From the NCBI GenBank assembly GCA_014729145.1, contig WJKL01000004.1:1-9473 (forward strand): 9,473 nucleotides of DNA, read 5' to 3'. A program made the position numbers and the translations under genes. The notes beneath the pieces are model-generated. The model did no database searches. It saw only the letters and a list, made by a program, of their open reading frames with translations, and was not told the DNA's origin. Below, piece after piece: positions 6,231 to 9,473 of the stretch (positions are counted from its first letter, which is position 1; each line of letters starts with the position of its first letter). Source of the DNA: Candidatus Woesearchaeota archaeon (lineage in GTDB: Archaea > Nanobdellota > Nanobdellia > Woesearchaeales > WJKL01).

Positions 6231-6260
6231 ATTATATCTTATATTATAGGGGGTTAAGCA

Positions 6261-6773
6261 ATGACAAAGAAAAAATCAGAAAAAAAGGAAAAAAAGAAAC
6301 AAAAGATATCTAAACAGCTGGAGAAAAAACAACAGGAGCTGGAAGAGACCACAGACTTGTTAAAAAGAGTCCAGGCTGATTTTGAAAACTATCAAAAAAG
6401 AGTTGAAAAGGAAAAAGAACAGTTCACACAATATGCTTCTCTGGGTTTGGTAAAGGAACTGCTTCCAATACTGGATTCATTTGACCTTGCATTAAAAAAC
6501 TCAGACAATGAAGATATAAATGCATTATACGATCAGATATTCCAGATATTATCATCAAAAGGCCTAAAAAAAATAGATTCATTGAATGAAAAGTTTGATC
6601 CTTATCTTCACGAAGCAGTTATGCAGGAAAGATCAGAAAAGCCAAACAACACTATAATAGAAGAGATGCAGGCAGGCTATAAGTTCAAGGATAGGATAAT
6701 AAGGCCGAGCAAAGTAAAGATATCAAAGAACGATGGAAATACCAAAGATAACAAAAAAGACGACAATAGCTGA
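6261..6773 (+). CDS. grpE: GrpE nucleotide-exchange factor
   Basis: A 170-residue co-chaperone that releases ADP from DnaK and so resets the Hsp70 cycle. It begins with a highly charged, Lys-rich tail (1-18), followed by the long coiled-coil dimer helix (about 19-60) containing LLKRVQADFENYQKR at 33-47, typical of GrpE. A helical bundle (62-105) includes ELLPILDSFDLALKN. The beta-wing domain (about 110-155) has FDPYLHEAV at 112-120 and the closing GYKFKDRIIRPSKVKI. The last 15 residues are Asn/Asp/Lys low complexity and overlap the next gene by 41 bases. The ribosome site is a GGGGG run at 6249-6253, eight bases before the ATG. Length is within the usual archaeal/bacterial range. Together with dnaK at the right edge it shows a bacterial-type Hsp70 system. 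Confidence 0.95.
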   Translation: MTKKKSEKKEKKKQKISKQLEKKQQELEETTDLLKRVQADFENYQKRVEKEKEQFTQYASLGLVKELLPILDSFDLALKNSDNEDINALYDQIFQILSSKGLKKIDSLNEKFDPYLHEAVMQERSEKPNNTIIEEMQAGYKFKDRIIRPSKVKISKNDGNTKDNKKDDNS

Positions 6774-7254
6774 AGCGATCAGGCTGGGGAACAGCTGTAA
6801 AAAATGCGGAAAATGCTGCACTTATGGTTCAGGTATTTTAACCAAATCAGACATCACATTTATGGCCAGAAAACTGAAACTGACAGAAGAAGGCCTTAAA
6901 AAAACGTCTTTGGAGCCGATAAAAAAATTCAACACAACACTATACAGGCCACTAACCATAAAAAAAGGAAAGCCTTACGGCACATGCATCTTTTACAACA
7001 AAAAGAAAGGCTGCCTTATCCATGAAGTAAAACCACTGCAGTGCAAGATAGCATCCTGCAAAGAACATTCCGAAGATTTAATGGTGTGGTTTGACCTTAA
7101 TTATTTTGTCAATCCCAATGATCCAATATCCATAAGAGAATGGAAATTATATCTTGATTCAGGAGGAAAAAATATTCCTGGGGGAAAACTAAAAGAATTA
7201 GTCCCGGACAAAGAAAAACTGAAAAAAATGTTGAATTATGAGGTATTGAAATGA
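6733..7254 (+). CDS. YkgJ-family cysteine-cluster protein (Fe-S or Zn)
   Basis: A 173-residue protein of the YkgJ/CxxCxxCC family (PF03692, COG0727), thought to bind an iron-sulphur cluster or zinc; no reaction is established. The signature CKKCGKCC is at residues 22-29. Further conserved cysteines are Cys85 (GTCIFY), Cys94 (KKGCLIH), Cys104 (PLQCKI) and Cys109, the set expected for the family. The N-terminal TIAEAIRLGNSCKKCG is typical of archaeal members, which supports the start at 6733 although it lies 41 bases inside grpE and has no clear ribosome site, so translation is probably coupled to grpE. Its stop overlaps the start of the GNAT gene as ATGA. No signal peptide or membrane segment. 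Function in a chaperone operon is unknown; redox sensing or metal handling is only a guess. Confidence 0.85.
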   Translation: MEIPKITKKTTIAEAIRLGNSCKKCGKCCTYGSGILTKSDITFMARKLKLTEEGLKKTSLEPIKKFNTTLYRPLTIKKGKPYGTCIFYNKKKGCLIHEVKPLQCKIASCKEHSEDLMVWFDLNYFVNPNDPISIREWKLYLDSGGKNIPGGKLKELVPDKEKLKKMLNYEVLK

Positions 7255-7703
7255 AAATAATAAAACCAGACACAAATCAAATAAAAGAATTAATCAAGAT
7301 ATACAAAGAAGTATTTCCAGCTCATAACATATTTCAAAAAAAACCAGAAAATGAGATTTTTAATTATCTGAAAACAGCAGGGGACATTTATGCAGCAGTC
7401 AAAGACAACAATGTTGTTGGAGGAATGCTTATTGTTGTTGAACTTGAAAATCCAGAATTCAAAAGAAGCAGAATCAAGCATGTAGCGGTTGCAAAAGAAT
7501 TTCAAGACAAAGGAATAGGCTCAGAAATGCTGAAAAAAGCAGAAGAGATTATTGGAAGAGGTAAGATTGAGATACATATGGCCCAGGCTGTTGGTGAACC
7601 GCTGGAATTCTATACAAAGAACGGCTATAAAGTTGAAGGAAAACTAAAGTCTCATTACAGACCAGGAGAAAAATGTACAATTTTGGGAAAGGTGATAAGA
7701 TGA
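7251..7703 (+). CDS. GNAT-family N-acetyltransferase
   Basis: A 150-residue acetyl-CoA-dependent acetyltransferase with the compact GNAT fold. The central strand RIKHVAVAKEFQ (74-85) leads into the pyrophosphate-binding loop QDKGIGSEML (85-94), matching the Q/R-x-x-G-x-G/A motif. The late motif PLEFYTKNGYKVEG (117-130) is the usual GNAT ending. The upstream IYAAVKDNNVVGGMLIV (46-62) is the early beta hairpin. The acceptor cannot be told from the sequence: protein N-termini, lysines and small amines are all possible. It overlaps the YkgJ-type gene by ATGA and the following hydrolase gene by ATGA, so the three are translationally coupled and surely co-transcribed. Confidence 0.88.
   Translation: MKIIKPDTNQIKELIKIYKEVFPAHNIFQKKPENEIFNYLKTAGDIYAAVKDNNVVGGMLIVVELENPEFKRSRIKHVAVAKEFQDKGIGSEMLKKAEEIIGRGKIEIHMAQAVGEPLEFYTKNGYKVEGKLKSHYRPGEKCTILGKVIR
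7691..7696 (+). promoter_or_regulatory. Ribosome-binding site that fixes the MBL-hydrolase start
   Basis: GGTGAT, a full match to the archaeal anti-Shine-Dalgarno, lies three bases before the ATG at 7700 and inside the end of the GNAT gene. It decides for the start at 7700 over the in-frame ATG at 7673. Confidence 0.65.
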
Positions 7704-8317
7704 AAATAACAATACTTAAACAAGGAATCCATAAATGGAATAAAAATAAGAGTAATATATTGGATGAGATATGCAGTACTATCACTCTTTTAAAAGCAGA
7801 AAACAGCAAAGAAAAAAACATAATCATAGATACAGGCAATCTTGGATATGAAGATGAAATAACAAAAGCACTGAAAAAAGAAAACCTAAATCCAGAGGAT
7901 ATTGATTATGTGATAAATACACACTCTCATCAGGATCACTGCTCAAATAACTATCTGTTCAGGAATGCAAAAAGAATAATTGGAAAATCAATCTGGCTCC
8001 AGGACAAGAGCCACATACAATACAATTCTGCTGAAGATATAAATATCCCAGGAATAAAACTAATATCAACACCAGGACATAAGCCCAGTCATATTTCTGT
8101 TATAGCAGAAAGCGATAAAAATACATATGTAATTGCAGGAGATGCAATAAATCTTCAAGCCATAAATTCAGGAAAAGCCCCAAATCAGGATTACATTGAC
8201 AGCACAAAAAAGATTCTAAACACAGCAGATATAATTATTCCAGGACACGGGCCTGTCATAAAAGACAAAAAACTTGAAGAGCTGAAAAAAGCAGCAGACC
8301 AATTGGAGGTAAAATAA
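7700..8317 (+). CDS. Metallo-beta-lactamase-fold hydrolase
   Basis: A 205-residue cytosolic metal hydrolase with a complete active site: THSHQDH at 74-80 (His75, His77, Asp79, His80), His127 in TPGH, Asp148 in AGDAI and His183 in PGHGP. These would bind two Zn or Fe ions. IIIDTG at 41-46 is the early strand with the conserved Asp. It is single-domain, without rhodanese, flavodoxin or RNase extensions, so it belongs with the small glyoxalase-II/MBLAC1-like hydrolases and not with RNase J or CPSF nucleases. The substrate is unknown; thioesters such as acylglutathione-type adducts are common in the family. The start at 7700 forms ATGA with the GNAT stop and has GGTGAT just before it. The DUF3467 gene follows after four bases. 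Confidence 0.9.
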   Translation: MKITILKQGIHKWNKNKSNILDEICSTITLLKAENSKEKNIIIDTGNLGYEDEITKALKKENLNPEDIDYVINTHSHQDHCSNNYLFRNAKRIIGKSIWLQDKSHIQYNSAEDINIPGIKLISTPGHKPSHISVIAESDKNTYVIAGDAINLQAINSGKAPNQDYIDSTKKILNTADIIIPGHGPVIKDKKLEELKKAADQLEVK

Positions 8318-8321
8318 TAAA

Positions 8322-8687
8322 ATGTCAGAAGAAAAAAACAAGATAAACATAAAGATAAACGACGGATTAGAATTCTTTGCCCATGAGATGAGCGCAAACT
8401 TTAATCCAACACAGTTCACTTTGGATTTCAGATGCATCACCCCAAGAACAGATCCAAGGTCTCAAAACCCATCTCTCACATTAAAACACAATGTAGTTAT
8501 GGTGGATCCATGGCATGCAAAAGAGATTCACAGGGTTTTGGACAATGTAATAAAAAAATATGAGGAAAAGTTCGGCAAGATAAAGAAACCAAAAGCAGTT
8601 GAAAAACACCACAAAGAGATGAAAAAACAAAAAAAGCAGAGAGAAAAGACAGAAGAAAAAACAGAAGCTCCAAACTATCTGGGATAA
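8322..8687 (+). CDS. DUF3467-family protein
   Basis: A 121-residue cytosolic protein of DUF3467 (PF11950), a small family of unknown role in bacteria and archaea. Family features seen: FFAHEMSANFNPTQFTLDF at 18-36, then the strand NVVMVDPWHAKEIHRVL at 57-73, and the helix ending IKKYEEKFGKI at 77-87. The tail from about 88 is Lys/Glu-rich, low in complexity and probably disordered; it ends APNYLG. A GGAGGT ribosome site lies at 8305-8310, inside the end of the hydrolase gene, eleven bases before the ATG. The bases around the start codon are identical over 22 positions to those at the dnaK start. It sits between the hydrolase and CYTH genes with gaps of four and two bases, so it is part of the same transcript. 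Confidence 0.82.
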   Translation: MSEEKNKINIKINDGLEFFAHEMSANFNPTQFTLDFRCITPRTDPRSQNPSLTLKHNVVMVDPWHAKEIHRVLDNVIKKYEEKFGKIKKPKAVEKHHKEMKKQKKQREKTEEKTEAPNYLG

Positions 8688-8689
8688 AA

Positions 8690-9214
8690 ATGGAAGAAAC
8701 AGAAGTTAAAATATTGAACATAGATACAGAAAAGATAAGAAAAAAACTGTTGGACGCAGGCGCAAAGAAAATCTTCAAAGGCCTGTTAATAGCAAAAATA
8801 TTTGATTTCCCGGATGCAAGACTAAAGAAAAACGGAGGTTACATAAGGCTGAGAAAAGCAGGGGACAAAACAGAAATGACATTCAAAGAAAAAATAAAAT
8901 CAGACAGATTCAAAAAAAGAAACGAGATAGAGACCCACATAGCTGACCACGACGCTGTAAAAGAAATGCTGCTGAAAATTGGGATGAAAGAGACAAAATC
9001 CTACAAAAAAATAAGAGAATCCTACAAATTAGGAAATATTCAGTTTGATATTGATTTTTACTCAGAGCCTGTAAAACTCTCCCCTATGATTGAGGTAGAA
9101 TCAACCGAAGAAGGGGTACAAAAAGGTGTAAAACTGCTTGGCTATGAGATGAAAGACACCATATCAAAATCTATATGGTCATTGTTAAAAAACAAAAACC
9201 AGGAGGCAAGATAA
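8690..9214 (+). CDS. CYTH-domain protein (class IV adenylate cyclase / triphosphatase-like)
   Basis: A 174-residue CYTH-domain protein (PF01928; CyaB/thiamine-triphosphatase superfamily), which forms an eight-stranded tunnel that binds a triphosphate with Mg2+ or Mn2+. The signature ExExK is Glu3-Thr-Glu5-Val-Lys7. Other tunnel residues are seen in YIRLRK (51-56), MTFKEK (63-68), KRNEIETHI (76-84), KIRESYKL (107-114), FDIDFY (119-124) and MIEVEST (133-139), so the site looks intact. Archaeal members are often labelled class IV adenylate cyclase, but many CYTH proteins are inorganic or organic triphosphatases, and the sequence cannot separate these. The ATG follows the DUF3467 stop by two bases with only a weak ribosome site, so coupled translation is likely. 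dnaK starts one base after its stop. Confidence 0.88.
   Translation: MEETEVKILNIDTEKIRKKLLDAGAKKIFKGLLIAKIFDFPDARLKKNGGYIRLRKAGDKTEMTFKEKIKSDRFKKRNEIETHIADHDAVKEMLLKIGMKETKSYKKIRESYKLGNIQFDIDFYSEPVKLSPMIEVESTEEGVQKGVKLLGYEMKDTISKSIWSLLKNKNQEAR
9201..9206 (+). promoter_or_regulatory. Strong ribosome-binding site of dnaK
   Basis: AGGAGG lies nine bases before the dnaK ATG, within the last codons of the CYTH gene. It is the strongest such site in the cluster and suggests independent, efficient initiation on dnaK despite the shared transcript. Confidence 0.55.
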
Positions 9215-9215
9215 A

Positions 9216-9473
9216 ATGTCAGAAGAAAAAAAAACAGAATCAAAAAAAGGAGATGATAAGAAAAAGGTTCAGGGAAACACAATAGGTGTAGACCTTGGAA
9301 CAACCTTCTCAGCATTTGCTGTTATGGAGGGCGGAAAAGCAAAGATAATAGAAAATGCAGAAGGTGACAGGACTACACCATCTGTAGTTACGATAAAAGA
9401 CGGCGAAAGGCTTGCCGGAAAAGTTGCCAGAAACCAAGCTATAATAAACCCTGAAAACACAATAAGGAGCATA
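9216..9473 (+). CDS. dnaK: DnaK (Hsp70), N-terminal part, cut by right edge
   Basis: The first 86 codons of the ATP-dependent chaperone Hsp70. After a charged leader of about 21 residues (MSEEKKTESKKGDDKKKVQG) comes the ATPase phosphate-1 loop NTIGVDLGTTFSAFAV, then GDRTTPSVVTIKDGERLAGKVARNQ, the classic N-terminus of the actin-like nucleotide-binding domain. The leader is longer than in E. coli DnaK, where the IGIDLGTT motif starts within the first few residues. The reading frame is unbroken to the end of the window. It works with the GrpE encoded upstream and presumably a DnaJ. The start is set by AGGAGG at 9201-9206; a start just before the phosphate loop is not available because no Met lies between. 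Confidence 0.95.
   Translation, partial: MSEEKKTESKKGDDKKKVQGNTIGVDLGTTFSAFAVMEGGKAKIIENAEGDRTTPSVVTIKDGERLAGKVARNQAIINPENTIRSI

Noticed and set aside
7673..7699. Earlier in-frame start for the metallo-beta-lactamase-fold gene
   Set aside because: It adds nine residues not expected before the first strand of the fold and ignores the GGTGAT site and ATGA overlap that mark the start at 7700.
8191..8778. Minus-strand open frames opposite the hydrolase end, DUF3467 and CYTH start
   Set aside because: Their Phe/Ser/Leu-rich translations are the usual mirror of Lys/Glu-rich genes, and the plus-strand genes there have clear family motifs.

Overview
The window reads as a chromosomal piece of an AT-rich archaeon, most likely a DPANN lineage such as Woesearchaeota (inference). 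The archaeal signs are TATA-type boxes placed about 26 bases before start codons, several probably leaderless genes, and GGTGAT/GAGGTG ribosome-binding sites matching an archaeal 16S tail. The gene set (SIMPL lipoprotein, DUF1385, DUF3467, archaeal-style YkgJ protein) fits. The GrpE/DnaK pair is of bacterial type, as in other mesophilic archaea. I see no rRNA, tRNA, CRISPR array, transposase or long repeat.

Layout. (1) Positions 1-2156: the end of a multi-pass membrane protein on the plus strand meets a minus-strand SIMPL-domain lipoprotein, followed by a minus-strand DUF1385/YqhQ-family membrane protein. (2) Positions 2243-5238: three plus-strand genes I do not recognise: a 330-residue protein with a zinc ribbon, a 66-residue acidic protein and a 568-residue acidic protein. 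Each has its own TATA-like box. Their codons are poorer in C than those of the downstream operon, so they look like an accessory block. (3) Positions 5235-6216: a minus-strand winged-helix regulator diverges from an Hsp20 gene. The shared promoter holds a perfect 17-base palindrome and a second, imperfect one, both of the form GTTG...CAAC and lying over the predicted hsp20 transcription start. This is a good candidate for a local heat-shock switch. (4) Positions 6261-9473: a tightly packed plus-strand run, grpE - YkgJ-type Fe-S/Zn protein - GNAT acetyltransferase - metallo-beta-lactamase-fold hydrolase - DUF3467 protein - CYTH-domain phosphohydrolase/cyclase - dnaK (cut by the right edge). Overlaps or gaps of a few bases suggest a single operon in which the Hsp70 core genes bracket five genes of other families.

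Working together: Hsp20 holds unfolding proteins, DnaK with GrpE (and presumably DnaJ, not in view) refolds them, and the divergent regulator probably controls at least hsp20. The five genes between grpE and dnaK have no textbook chaperone role. Their co-transcription is the main functional hint about them. The best candidates for something undescribed are the three-gene orphan block and the tandem operator.
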